A DNA stretch of 64,000 nucleotides, from assembly GCA_030248215.1 (NCBI GenBank), contig JASANG010002205.1, forward strand, positions 124,001 through 188,000, given 5' to 3'. Under the pieces are notes generated by a model. It saw nothing but the letters and a program-made list of their open reading frames with translations. It had not been told where the DNA came from and did not search any database. The position numbers and the translations under genes are program-made. Source of the DNA: Enoplolaimus lenunculus (Eukaryota > Nematoda > Enoplea > Enoplida > Thoracostomopsidae). This document shows, one piece after another, positions 20,286 through 31,415 of the stretch. Within the stretch, counting starts at the first letter, position 1. Each line of letters begins with the position of its first letter.

Positions 20286-21861
20286 ATGGACCATTCATAC
20301 CGCTGTTTGCTTCTTTTGTTAACTGTTTTTACCGGAATGTATGTGCATATTCAATGCTCAAGTAAGCGCTTATATCTTATAATCCTTATAATTTAGCCAA
20401 CTAAAACAAAAAATGGGGTTAGAAGGATGCGACCGGATGTTCTGCTCCTGCAAAACCTTATATACAAAGGTGCGATTGGTAATCAAAAAAATGGCAGCGC
20501 CGGATGTCACTTTTTGCCGGAGACGGATATATTTGCAGTTGCATCCTGTATACACCAAGCATTTACGTAAAATTCTAATTTTTTTAGTATATATTTTGAT
20601 AAATTGCACCTGGTTTTCGCCACGGAACAAGCGTGCAATTTCTTAATAAATACATACGTTCGTGACATTGCAGCAATTATTGTTGTCGTCGGCCCCTGAT
20701 ACGAGAAATTGCATTTTGGTTTTTTTCTTATAAAGCTCTTAGAATACATTCTTGCATTCAGTTCTTAGAAGTTGGCTAAAGCAGAAGTTTTACTTTTATT
20801 TCAATTCCTCAGTTATGGTCACCAAGAAAGACAGATCGCATGAAAATATATTTTGGCTCGGAATAATAATTGTTTGTAAAGAACATCCGCAACCATTTGA
20901 TCATTCACAACTATATATCTATAAAAGAATTACTTACGAGTCAAAGTGGTTCCAAATTTGAAACACCAAGACGTAAAAGGAGTCGTGGCAGGCATGCATA
21001 TTGGCATCAATGTTTAAAAACTGTATTCGATGATAGAATCTGGGGCCCATGTATAGAAAAGGGCCGGAATAGTAGTATAAGCATATTCGTAAGCCTGAGC
21101 CTAAGCGTATGGATGAGCCTATTCCTAAGCCTAAGCCTAAGCCTAAGCAAAGAATTAGTCTAAAGCTTAAACTGACTCTATTATAGCCCCTCCGGAAAAC
21201 GATTCGGCCCTGTTCTATACATGGACCTAATCTTGCATGGTGGCTGGTGTTCGTTCCAGCTTTATTAATATTGATTATTGTTTGATACAGCGGCTCCAGA
21301 TTTTAACCACTCAAATTTTATGGCTTTCTGTGAAACTGTAGTGGTACCGGTAAAACGTTTTCGTCATTTTTGGTTCATATTTTAGCCGTGAGATTAGGTA
21401 TTTTTTGATTATGCATATTTCGTTTTTTACATTTTCAGAACTTCGATGCAATTTCAGTTCAGCCGGCGTGTGTTATTGCATACACGAGCACATTTCACAA
21501 CTAGGCGGACCGTACAGACAGCATTACGCTCGCGATGGTGAAAGCTGTGTCGAACATTGTTTAATTGACAGCGAATGCAAGTCTGCGACGTTCTACCCAT
21601 CCGAAAATAGAGGCCGTTTTGAATTTCCAAATTGTTTGATGTACTCAATCGAGGCTGGGAAAAGGTATTAAAATCGTACCAATTGAGACAAACTTTAGTG
21701 CCGGCGGATGCGCCCCCTCCCCAAACTCAGGAAATGTAACCAAATGTATTGAGAGGTAACCAATTACCTTGCTTCCGCTAAAAAATTTTGGTACAAATAC
21801 TAATTATCTAAATTTTGGAAGAAAAACCAGATACGTTCCTTTTTACAGCTGTAAAAAATAA
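20286..21861 (+). CDS. Small secreted PAN/Apple-like protein, three exons
   Basis: Exon 1 (20286-20361) encodes a signal peptide: MDHSYRC, then LLLLLTVFTG, then YVHIQC, ending at A|GTAAGC. Exon 2 (21439-21664; acceptor CATTTTCAG, donor AAAAG|GTATTA) restores the frame. It carries C29, C37 and C39, then SCVEHCLIDSECKSATFYP (C62, C66, C72) and NCLMY (C91). The C-x3-C-x5-C...C-x2-Y pattern resembles the core of PAN/Apple domains, which bind proteins or sugars outside the cell. A short exon 3 (acceptor TTTTTACAG at 21848) would add SCKK and a stop, for 104 residues. AATAAA at 21857-21862 overlaps that stop. Exons 1 and 2 are well supported by matching phase; exon 3 is inferred, and other downstream exons are possible. 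Confidence 0.68.
21043..21228. mobile_element. Telomere-like-unit MITE in intron 1 of the PAN gene
   Basis: The ends are GGGCCCATGTATAGAAAAGGG and CCCTGTTCTATACATGGACC, inverted. The interior contains CCTAAGCCTAAGCCTAAGC, matching four TAAGCC (=TTAGGC reverse) units, and then CTAAAGCTTAAACTGACTC. It is about 186 bp, with no coding capacity. Confidence 0.75.
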
Positions 21862-22960
21862 AATTGATTTGAATTTGAAAAATATTTTAAATTTACTATG
21901 GAATCTACAGTGTTATTATCGTTCATTCTCAAAAGTAAAGGTGGACGGATTGCTCAGAAATATCCGTTTTCGGAATTTATGGACAAGATAACGAGCAATT
22001 TTTGACTGTCTTCAGACTTCTGAATGAAAAATATCAAAACACTTTTACATGAGATTATGCCCACACCAAGTTAAATTAATGGCTATGCGGCTGGAAAACA
22101 TGTTTTTAGGTCTTTCGACAGCAGTGCGGCAACAACATATTCGGTGGAACCACGGCACAAATGTATGTTTCGTTTGATTTTATAACTTATACACAGTAAA
22201 CTGAAAGTGTTCCTATTTAACGGATTTCAAGAATACAATCTTACTGTTTAGTTTGACTTAAACTTTCGAATGTTCGTTTGACCAAAGTCATCAATTATTA
22301 GAACCGGGCGTGGCAATGTTTTTTTTACAGTGCTATTTGTAACTGTCCTCATTCTGTGCATACAAGAATGGTCCCAAGAATGTATCCAGCATGCGTTGTA
22401 GTTTTTTTTCGGTTACACCATTGTTCACGGGCTATGAATACGCAAACATCAAAAGAATGGGACATTCAAAAGACAATTGAAATCATCTGCTTACATTTTT
22501 AAAAAATTTTAAAATGTTACAAACGTGTTATGCTCGAGACCTCACAAACAGTGAGGTGGGGTCGGAAAAACACCACGCGCGCTCGTACATTTTGTACCAT
22601 TCAAAATCGACGCTCGTAGGACACTTTTGTTTGCGAGTTATAAACTCGTCCTTAAACTAATATTGATTATCGACCAATTCAGTTTTATCAAGAGTGCATG
22701 ATTAACAACAGTGTGTAACTGTTGCGATTCCGTGTATTGCAAAATATTTTACAAAATTTACGAATTTTACAAGCATTCGAAACCAAAGATAAAGCCAATG
22801 AGGATATCTCGTGCTAACTTTTACCAGTGCAGTTAAAATGATTTCTTATTTTCTCAATCAATCTATTTGCCTTCAACGCACTGCATTTTATGAATATAAT
22901 AAATCATTTAATGTACATGTTTCAGGTAATGATTACACAAACCCGGACAACGATGTTGAT
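21862..22960. other. No gene recognised
   Basis: AT-rich intergenic sequence. On the minus strand at about 22537-22656 a 40-codon open stretch follows an AG (minus-strand ATATTAG) and contains EWYKMYERAWCFSDP before a stop. It could be a last exon belonging with the tentative exon at 22973-23126, but direct joining breaks the frame, so I leave it unannotated. Confidence 0.3.
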
Positions 22961-22972
22961 TACAGGGATTAA

Positions 22973-23126
22973 GTTTACCTTTTAAATAGTCATCTATGTA
23001 AAATGTCGTTTGTGAATGAGGCAGACAGAGACCCGTAAGCCGATCCGAAAACGAGGAACTGTACATCAATAGCAGATCCAAGCCTGATGGAGATCTTTTT
23101 TCCACCGGCTCCGCCAGACTGAACAT
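22973..23126 (-). CDS. Tentative first exon on the minus strand
   Basis: ATG lies in the context TTAACAAAATG at 23126 and reads MFSLAEPVEKR, GLDLLLMYSSSFSDRL, then LPHSQTTFYIDDYLK, before a good donor AAAAG|GTAAAC. One codon base is left over. Codon use and residue mix look protein-like. I do not recognise the family; FYIDDYL faintly recalls the start of AlkB-type oxygenase domains, which is not enough to name it. No phase-compatible next exon of normal size was found within 0.5 kb. Confidence 0.33.
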
Positions 23127-23499
23127 TTTGTTAATGCAAATGGTTCATCCTAAACGGGCAATGCGTTTTGTAGCCAAGTAGCCGTAAAATAAAATCACGA
23201 GGTTTACAACACAAAAAATTTTGCGAAAAATACGCTTTAAAATAAACAATTTCGGACCATATAAAGTATACTTTTCCCACAGGAAAATCCTGGAACCATC
23301 GCTTCGATGCATTCTTATGAGCGCAATATTTTATAGTGGAAGAAACCACGCGATTCATGAGAACTAAACCCCAACGCAATTTTGTAGTTAAATTCGGTCG
23401 TTCAATAAAATATGGACCTCCTATTTTGCAAGGGGGACAAGCTATGGCCACCGGCGACTGACTGCTTCATTTTCCCTGGTTTCGCAATTAAAATTTAAG

Positions 23500-23740
23500 G
23501 GCATGGTTTTTTCTGGAAAACAGAAACAGTCAGATATTCATTGCCCTATTATTTTCTTAGTTTGACAGGGAAAATCCAATGTGTCTGTAGGTTTTGTTTC
23601 GAAAACAGAAAAAATAAAAGAATTTGGCCTAGGTTTTCCAAGTTCGGCGGAGAAGATCAGACGGTTATATTGAGAATTGTAGAGAAAATAGGGGGAAAAG
23701 TGGAACATTCACGTAGAAAATGTTCTGTTTCAGTGTTTTC
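23500..23740 (-). repeat. Degenerate pyrimidine-rich tandem repeat, block 4
   Basis: The minus strand contains GGAAAACCTAGGCCAAATTC, TTCTGTTTTCGAAACAAAACC and GGATTTTCCCTGTCAAAC, worn units of the same family as block 1. Confidence 0.5.
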
Positions 23741-24155
23741 AACCGCTCACATATACTGTTGGTTATATTATATTTGAACACCTAAAGTTTGTAATAAACT
23801 ATATATTTTTAGATTGTGTTTTTATGGGAACCGCTTAGTGCGGGAGGTTGGAAAGCAGTCTCCCCCATCCCGCTCAAGCCTAAATTGAAATCGAACCCCC
23901 TGAATGGAAAGGCTATTAACATTACCCGATACCCAAAACGTGTATAACACCTAATGCAAATCCGTTTAACCCTGAAATTGTCAATTGCCCAATGTTATCT
24001 TTTTCTAATATTTCAGTGTTTCTGTTGAACACATGAGTAATTATAAATGTAATTAAAGCTGTCTTTAAAATTAGAACGGTTTGATGCGGCTCCATGTCCG
24101 GTGCCCAAGATAGAGGGTTTTTAGCCTACCCTTTGACAAGGCTTCTCCAGCCATA

Positions 24156-24390
24156 CACTGCAAAAAATGGTGAGTCAAATTCACTTTCTCGAAATAGGCT
24201 TTTCCTGACTACGCAAACTGAGTCAAAATTCGACTCCGCCAGAGTCAAATTGAGTCGAAGTAGACTCAGGCGGAGTTGTCTTTCGACTCAACATAGACTC
24301 TAACAAAGTCGAATTTTGACTCAGTTTGTGTAGTCAGGAAAAGCTTATTTCAGAAAGAGAGAGTCAATTTGACTCATTATTTTTGCAGTG
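24156..24390. mobile_element. GAGTCAAATT palindromic MITE, copy 2
   Basis: The ends are CACTGCAAAAAATGGTGAGTC and GACTCATTATTTTTGCAGTG, with TA on both flanks. It folds almost end to end, with inverted AATAGGCTTTTCCTGACTAC and CGACTC words. At 235 bp it is longer than the copy at 13720. Confidence 0.75.
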
Positions 24391-24439
24391 TAGACACATT
24401 TTATCCAGGGTCCCTTGCAGATCCTAAACACCACAACGA

Positions 24440-24645
24440 GATGAACGAGCTAAAAAAGTCGAGGACGTTTTTCATAATACCAAACCAAAGAACACCTGGA
24501 CAATGAGTTTCCCGCTTAACGCGTTCTTCAAGCAAAACCTACGCTTCAGAGTTTTCTTACCAAACCATTCTTGGAAAATCTAGGCGTTGGAATTTTTCAC
24601 TTTTTCCCTTTTCCAAGCAAAACTGTACGCTAGAAATAAATATTT
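24440..24645 (+). repeat. Degenerate pyrimidine-rich tandem repeat, block 5
   Basis: Shows TACCAAACCAAAGAACACC, CAAAACCTACGCTTCAG, TACCAAACCATTC and TTCCCTTTTCCAAGCAAAAC at about 80-bp spacing. Confidence 0.55.
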
Positions 24646-24940
24646 TTAAAATTTCAAGACATAATGTCTTGTATTTCATACATCGATAGCATTAAACAGC
24701 TGAGAAATTTGTGTCTGAACTGCTTAAACATAAATGACTTATATTAAAGAAAGTTGTCTTAAATTGTAGAATTTATTTTCTAATTTTCATGTATGTAAAA
24801 AAGTTGCTCCGTTTCGTTGATATTCTTAAAAGAGTATATAAATAATCAATTTTCAAAGATATTTTGGCTTGAGTTCATGATACCCCTAACCTAAGTTTAG
24901 GTCATGGACGTATAAGGTTGCAAAATTAGAGAATTTGGTT

Positions 24941-25106
24941 GAGCTGCTATAGGAGCTTGACGCTCGAGCCCGAGGGGGCTCTCGCGTCTTGTGGTGATTT
25001 AGTACTATGTATACGTGTTGCAATTGTTAAACACGAAGCGAAGCACATTATTTAACGTATATACATTGCGCTTAGTTGCCTATAGGCAACTCAATGTGAG
25101 AAGGGG
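24941..25106 (-). mobile_element. Partial 263-bp TTAA MITE
   Basis: Runs from GCTATAGGAGCTTGACGCTC to GAGAAGGGG, ending at TTAT. It lacks the B-box half. It lies 33 bp left of a full copy in the same orientation. Confidence 0.7.
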
Positions 25107-25139
25107 TTATAGATAGTAAACTGAAATTTTTTCGCTTAA

Positions 25140-25402
25140 CCCTTTCTCACATGAATATTTTCTATTTCCTCTGAGACCTATTTTTATGCTAGGATTCGAA
25201 CTCCGGTGACTGGAGTGGGAGGCGTATACCATCACCACTCAGCTATAGGAGCTTGACTCTCGAGCCCGAGGGGGCTCTCACGTCTTGTGGTGATCTAGTA
25301 GTATGTATACGCGTTGCAATTGTTAAACACGGTGCGAAACACATTATTTAACGTATATACATTGCGCTTAGTTGCCTATAGGCAACTCAATGTCAGAAGG
25401 GG
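25140..25402 (-). mobile_element. 263-bp piggyBac-like MITE with tRNA-like module (copy 2)
   Basis: Perfect TTAA flanks (25136-25139 and 25403-25406). The order CCCTTTCTCACATG, GGATTCGAACTCC (B box, inverted), CCACTCAGCTA (A box, inverted), GCCTATAGGC, GAAGGGG is the reverse complement of the copy at 6462, and the length is identical. It is inserted in unrelated sequence. Confidence 0.85.
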
Positions 25403-25559
25403 TTAAATTTAAGACCTTTAAGTTTTAAAAATTTCAGATACTGGTTTTTGCAAAATTTCAGAAACTAATGCTTTGCATTCAAGACATATATGTCTGGAGT
25501 CTAGATTAAATAATTGTCTTGAATTTAAGAAAATATGTCTAGAATATCAGAAAATGTTT

Positions 25560-25875
25560 TGTGTGTACCCTTCAAGTTTCCCTACACAACAGGAGAAAAC
25601 TCATGCATTTGAAGTTTCAACTTTTCTTTGATTTTCAAACGAAACCCCAAATTTGTTCTACCAAGTCTAGGAAAACCTTGGCCCCTGCATTTTCTACTTT
25701 TACCGTTTGCCAAACAAAACAAACGCCTAAAATGTTGCCTCAAGCTGTGGAAAGCCAATCTTTTAAATTTCATACCTTACCCGTTTTTCGAACAAAATAT
25801 ATGTTTCATATATCTATACCAAACGACAGAAATCGATACCTTTGAATTTTCCATTTATCCCGACGTCCAAACAAC
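25560..25875 (+). repeat. Degenerate pyrimidine-rich tandem repeat, block 6
   Basis: At least three units of about 85-90 bp, with anchor words TACCAAGTC or TACCAAACGAC, TTTTCAAACGAAACC, CGTTTGCCAAACAAAAC and TTTGAATTTTCCATTT. Open frames on both strands here reflect stop-poor composition. Confidence 0.6.
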
Positions 25876-25887
25876 CTGCTCTTACAT

Positions 25888-26190
25888 CACTGTAAATTCC
25901 AATGAGTTGATTAATCAATTCAGCTAGCGAGTTGGTAATTTCTGATTCACATTACTACTCGAAGTAACATTCCAATGAGTTGATTAATCAATTCAGCTAG
26001 CGAGTTGGTAATTTCTGAATTAATATCAGTAAACATTAACTTACTCTGAGTTGAGTTGAACCTGTGTGAGTTGATTAATTAACTCAGAATGAATTGAATC
26101 AACTCATAATTCTGAGTTATGGTAGTCCTAACTCAGACTGAGTGATTCAACTCATTCTGAGTTAAAAAGAACTCACTGAAATTTACAGTG
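25888..26190. mobile_element. GAGTTGATT palindromic MITE, copy 2, internally duplicated
   Basis: The ends are CACTGTAAATTCCAATGAG and CTCACTGAAATTTACAGTG. A 5' segment of about 72 bp is doubled: ATTCCAATGAGTTGATTAATC plus the following CAGCTAGCGAGTTGG occurs at about 25895 and again at about 25969. Confidence 0.75.
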
Positions 26191-26199
26191 ATTGTTCCT

Positions 26200-26930
26200 A
26201 TCAAACCAGGGAAAACTAAGCAAAATTTTCACTTTGGCGTTTTTCTAATTGAACGGACACATTTAAAGACACTGTCAGAAAGGTAAATCATGTGTGTTTA
26301 ACTTTTCGGCAACTGCACTTTTCTCATTTTCCAAAATTCACCTACATTTCTAATTTTTTATCACAAACCATGAGAAAACATATAACTCATTAAAAATACT
26401 TAAAATTAAGTGAAACTGTTGTCAAATTAATTGTCGATTTTATTTAAGCAAACACAAAATTCGTAGCTTTCCATTTACTTAATTAGTCAGGAAATTAAAG
26501 CAATAGTTTAAATATAACTAAAGAATGTCAAGTAGAATGGTTTTACAGAGTACTTAGGTTTGAATTTTCCACATTTCACTTTTCCCGTCCCAAACCGAAC
26601 GGACACATCAAATTTTCCTCCCAAACCAACAAAGCCGCACCTGTTCATCTATATCAGCAAATTAAAACGGAACCTATATTTGTTTAAGTTTTTTGGCTAT
26701 TCCACATTTACCATTTCCGAGCTTCACCTGGATATCTAATTTTGTTACCAAAATGACACACACCAGTTTTCCAGCCAAACCAATCAAATCTCACTCTCCT
26801 TACCGGTCCAATAGCAAAGCTGTACGTATTCATTTGGATTTTTCTTAGTTCCATTTTTCAAACAAAAACAATTCTTTTAATAATTTTCCCTGCAAAACCA
26901 TCGAAAAGCCTAGTCTTCAAAACAGAATGT
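26200..26930 (+). repeat. Degenerate pyrimidine-rich tandem repeat, block 7
   Basis: A longer, more worn array. AACCAGGGAAAACTAAGC, CATTTTCCAAAATTCACC, CCCAAACCAACAAAGCC and ACCATTTCCGAGCTTCACC recur. It contains a more AT-rich insert at about 26380-26530. Confidence 0.45.
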
Positions 26931-27547
26931 CTGGCTGCACTGTTGGCAGTTGACATTCCATCTTGGACAATGGGAAGCCGCTATGCTATACATTGGCCTT
27001 AAACATTAACGCAAAATTTGGTTTTGGTCCGGTCTGCAAAATTTGGGCGGTGACACTCTCACTGTCCTCATTCTTGTTGCGTCCGCTGAAGGAAAACCAT
27101 AAGAGAAACAGAAACCACATATTTAGGGCTCTGACTGTTAGATTGTACTAGAAAAATAAATTTTATAAAATATTTTTTAAACGATAACCCTGCTGTTATA
27201 TTGCATCTTGCAAGCTTGCAGAGTTGGCTTTCAGAGCTTTTCTTAGAAAAAAAATTTTTTGTTGCAAACATATTTTTAACACCAAAAACGAAACATTATC
27301 GGTAAACATCCATTTTATTATAATCTTATCATCTCCAAAGACCACGTTACTGTCGCACAGCACGAGCGGATATGGGGGTTGAGTTTTACCATTACACTAT
27401 AGGCAAAGTAAGTTGGATTTTCCCCATGACGATATGCTACCTTTAGAGGCGTCCATGTTTCTGGTGGGTCTGTAAAAGAGTAGACTTAGATTCTAGACTA
27501 CATTTTTGCTTAGGTTTGAGGTTAGCATTACATTCATTAATTTTTTC

Positions 27548-27694
27548 GGCCAATGTAAAGAACAGGGGCGGAACAGTATTATTAGCATATTCCTAAGCCT
27601 AAGCCTCATCCAAGCAAAAAATTAGTCTAAAACCTTAAGCTTACTCTATTCTAGACCCACAGAAAGACGTTCCGCCGCTGATCTTTACATGGGT
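27548..27694. mobile_element. Telomere-like-unit MITE
   Basis: GGCCAATGTAAAGAACAGGGG on the left is matched by CCGCTGATCTTTACATGGGTC on the right. The interior starts ATTCCTAAGCCTAAGCC and ends AAACCTTAAGCTTACTC. A worn partial copy may lie just upstream (about 27465-27540). Confidence 0.75.
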
Positions 27695-27839
27695 CAATTC
27701 TACGAACAAAATTTTATAGCAACATTCAATAGCATTCAGCGCGACGCGGTGCAAAAATTCTAGCTTCCTCAGAGGAACCCATTTTTCTGGTTGGGGGAGG
27801 GGGGCTCAAACCACTTAGCGACTTCACCAATGCCCTAGT

Positions 27840-28094
27840 ACACAGTAAATTCCAGTGAGTTGATATTAACTCAAAATGACTTAAATCCACTCAAAAGTCG
27901 CAGCTCTGAGTTTTAGGTCTTTCAGAACTTAGAATTTTGAATTGATCGAACTCATTTTGAGTTAATCAGTCAATTCATCCGGAATTAAATGACTTCAGAG
28001 TGAGTTGAGGATTCCGGTTAATAACTCAGAATGATCCAGAAATTACTAATTGGCTCTCTGAGTTGATAAATTAACTCATTGGAATTTACAGTGT
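27840..28094. mobile_element. GAGTTGATT palindromic MITE, copy 3
   Basis: TA flanks the element on both sides. The ends CACAGTAAATTCCAGTGAG and CTCATTGGAATTTACAGTG are inverted. The interior is a run of ACTCA/TGAGT words. Confidence 0.75.
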
Positions 28095-28608
28095 ATTATT
28101 TTGTCTTCTTTAGATGATGGATATTAAGGTAATTGAGTTTAATATAAACTAGACATGCGACACTTAGGTATAACATTAACGGATCATTTACGTTATGTGT
28201 GCGTGGATGTAAAAAATTCTCCTTCCTTTTCGGTGCTGTACCATGATTGCCATTTTATTGCAGGAACGGTTGATTTGTCGTTAATCCATTTTGTCACTAT
28301 AAGAACAAACGTTAAACGGTTCAAAAAATAGTGTTTATTTTGTCGCTTCACTGTGTTCACAGTACTGTGTAATTACAGATAGCCCTATAGGTGAAATTGT
28401 TGCATGTGCTCCTTATATTAAGTGGTCGAAATTAAAAAACTGCTTTTTTAAAAGGTTTAGTGCTTTGAAAATATATAAAACGCATCAGAAACGATAGCTA
28501 TTCTCAATGCATACAGTCTTAATTTGCATACGTAAACGTACGTAAAAATTTGTTGGAACATTGTCCAAAATACGTATGTGGGGCGTTCCAGCTTTAATAT
28601 ATAGTTAC

Positions 28609-28905
28609 GTCGTAGACCAATCTGCTAATTCAGGCCAATTACCAATTGGCCTAGGATAATCTGCTATTCCAAGCAAATAGCGTTTGGCCTAGACCAAATA
28701 GCGATTGTGAGATGTAGCAAAACAACAGTGATGTAAAATCTAAACGCTGATTGGTTAACGGTATTGCGTCTGTCAAAATATTCAAATCTGGTTGGTCTAT
28801 AAGTTTACTAGCAGTTTAGCCCCTAGGTAAAACTGCTATTGCGCAAAATATTATATTGGCCTAGGCCATTAGGTAATTAGCCTGAATAGCAGATTAGCCC
28901 ACGAC
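28609..28905. mobile_element. GTCGTAGACCAATCTGC palindromic MITE
   Basis: GTCGTAGACCAATCTGCTAAT and ATAGCAGATTAGCCCACGAC are inverted ends. The interior has two blocks of TTGGCCTAGG/CCTAGGCCA. A shorter relative lies inside the Tc1-like MITE at 12606-12707. Flanks TATATAGTTAC and ATATATATACG are AT-rich and the target duplication is unclear. Confidence 0.65.
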
Positions 28906-29566
28906 ATATATATACGTCAATACTGGGGTGTTTTGGAATTCGAAATTTGTAACAGTTTCCAACGCAAACAACGTAGCTAATTTTGTTGCAGGCAGTTGCC
29001 TCACCGTCATCCATTAATCAATAAGACGTAACACAAAGATTAAGAGTATAAATAGTTTATTACGAGTAAAATTACTTAGCTAGCACATAATAAAATACAA
29101 TATAACAATTTTGCCGTTTGTTGAATACTAGTTTCTTCAGATGCCAACCAATTTATCTTTTGAGCGCTTCCCATCACTAAATTGAATGCACGATGTCTAG
29201 TCTCCCTGTAACCGATTGTGTTTCGATCAAGCTAAAACAAACAGAGACACAGCTCGGTTCTACAGGGTAAATAAAACACCGTTTCGTCTTATTGTCGTTT
29301 TCTTCTCGAAACTGCACGAACTCTTCCAACCGGCGCGGTAGCAAGTGCTAATGAATATTACGTAAAAGTTTCAATTTTGATAAAGTAGAATATTTGACGG
29401 ATAGTAATGTTAGTGGCATTATGGATTATAAACAATATTTTATTAAATACATGCTGAATCGCGTTCAGAATCAATATTACGCTTCCGCGTAATTGAACCA
29501 TGTTTACTGCATATTTGAGGTAATGACTGGGTTTCAGAAACCCTACATGTACGATTTTGTACTTAA

Positions 29567-29829
29567 CCCTTTCTCACATGAATATTTTCTATTTCCCCTG
29601 AGACCTACTTTTATGCTAGGATTCGAACTCCGGTGACTGGAGTGGGAGGCGTATTCCATCACCACTCAGCTACAGGAGCTTGACACTCAAGCCCGAGGGG
29701 GCTCTCACGTCTTGAGGTGATCTAGTACTATGTATACGTGTTGCAATTGTTAAACGCGGTGCGATATATATTATTTAACGTATATACACTGCGCTAAGTT
29801 GCCTATAGGCAACTCAATGTGAGAAGGGG
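29567..29829 (-). mobile_element. 263-bp piggyBac-like MITE with tRNA-like module (copy 3)
   Basis: TTAA on the left (29563-29566) and TTAC on the right. The length is again exactly 263 bp. A and B boxes are retained (CCACTCAGCTA, GGATTCGAACTCC). It appears to split an older sequence whose halves (GTACGATTTTGTACTT and GAAATCGTACTTTCG) lie on either side. Confidence 0.82.
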
Positions 29830-29833
29830 TTAC

Positions 29834-31180
29834 TTAAAGCCATTTGTCGTTTTTGAAATCGTACTTTCGTAATACTTCAGTCACTGTGCCAATTTAATAT
29901 GTTACATATTAGCAGTTGTGGCATACTACCATTAGTTTAATTGACATTGTTCACTCATGGTATACCATCTCAGTAGACAGGCAATCAATGGTTTTCATAC
30001 GGCACTGCTCCAGAATTGGCAAATCGTTGCAATTGTCCAAACTATTAAGTATTTACTAAATCGGCGACACAGTAAACACTAAAGCAAATACAAAGTAAAT
30101 ACTTAAGATAGATTTCAGAAGTAAATACTGAAGCAAATCTAAAGTAAATGCTAAAGCTACATTTACTACAGGTACATAAACATTATGCAAAATTAATAAA
30201 TTAGTAAAATAATAGCTAAGAATTCTTCGCAAATTAATAGCTGACTATCATTGACAAACAATGGTTGAATTGAACAAGCTCTTAACCATACAAGTGTGAA
30301 CTGAATTAAATTATATTACAAAAATTAACGTCAGTGCCGTGTATGAGTGTATCAGTTATTACCAGTTGCTGACAGGTATGGTAAGTTTTGAAGGAAGGAA
30401 TGGTGAGCTTTGAAGATAAGCATATGTTTTGCATTAAATTGACGCATATGTCTTCGCTTGCTTGTTTGAAAATCCGCTAGGTGCCAATTGGTTTTTAGGT
30501 GCTATACACAGTTCAGAGTACGTCCACGAAATATTAAGTTAACTTGTACCATTTGTTGAACTCTGCGGTTTAATACCATGATTCGTTTCTGTTCCTATTC
30601 CATCTACTGCAACGTTTAGCGTTCCAGCGCTGTATACCGTGTTTAAGTTTCAATGAGAATTGGCTGGCGAATGTCGTATATATCACTAATTGAAATCATA
30701 TATTCAATCTTAGGTTGGGACATAATATTACAGTGTTAAATTAAAGTTTACGTGTTTAATAGTTTATAATGCCACTGATATTTAGGTTTGACAGGCATAA
30801 ATTACGATACGTTCAAGCAAAATGAACCGTTTATGGCTATAAAGAATTGTCTCTTTGGTCTATGTTGAGGTTCCACAAACAGTTGTGCCACACTATCCTC
30901 AAGAGGGGGCATCGTTGAAATGAGTATAGTAGCATAGCATAGCAGAATTATGAACCTGTAGTTGTAGAAGCAGCGAAACGAAACATACTTTGACGCTGTC
31001 AGCAATAGTATTCAGTTTTCGAATTTGATATTTGCCGAAATATCTAAAATCGAACCAAAATAAAATATATTTCCTTCTCCAATCACTCACAATGAAGGTG
31101 TCACATGGTGCACGGTTGACCATCCGATTGCGTTCGGCTACAATTAAAGGCACCCTGTGGTCTGAGAATGTAAAGCTCAC
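29834..31180. other. No gene recognised; AAGTAAA-rich patch
   Basis: At about 30045-30170 a run of AAGTAAATACT/AAGCAAATC words recurs, resembling 19920-19995 (ACTTAAGTAAATACTTC). At about 30355-30510 is a block with GTATTACCAGTTGCTGACAGG and GGTGCTATAC, related to 35815-36005. No supportable gene. Confidence 0.35.
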
Positions 31181-31183
31181 GGA

Positions 31184-31415
31184 CGATGTACATTCCGATG
31201 AGTTATGTAGTCAACTCAGAGCAAGAAATGGTTATTTCTGGCTGTTTCTCAGTTAATAACCCTAAAAATTAATTCACTCTGAGCTGATTTAATTCTGGGT
31301 TAGTTGATTAACTCAGATTAAGTTCAATCAATTCAAGATTCTGATTTCTGAAAGACCTAATTCAGAGCGCAGACCTCTGAGTGGCCTCAACTCATTCTGA
31401 ATTAAAATCAATTTC
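31184..31415. mobile_element. GAGTTGATT MITE, worn copy 4
   Basis: Starts near ACATTCCGATGAGTT and ends near AATTAAAATCAATTTCAG, with GTTAGTTGATTAACTCAG inside. The ends are degraded. Confidence 0.5.

Noticed and set aside
21100-21160. Interstitial telomere from a chromosome fusion
   Set aside because: The TAAGCC run is only a few units long and sits between inverted tips shared by other copies, so it is part of a MITE.
25561-25927. Overlapping frames of 60-100 codons on both strands
   Set aside because: They lie in the stop-poor degenerate tandem repeat and continue into a MITE.
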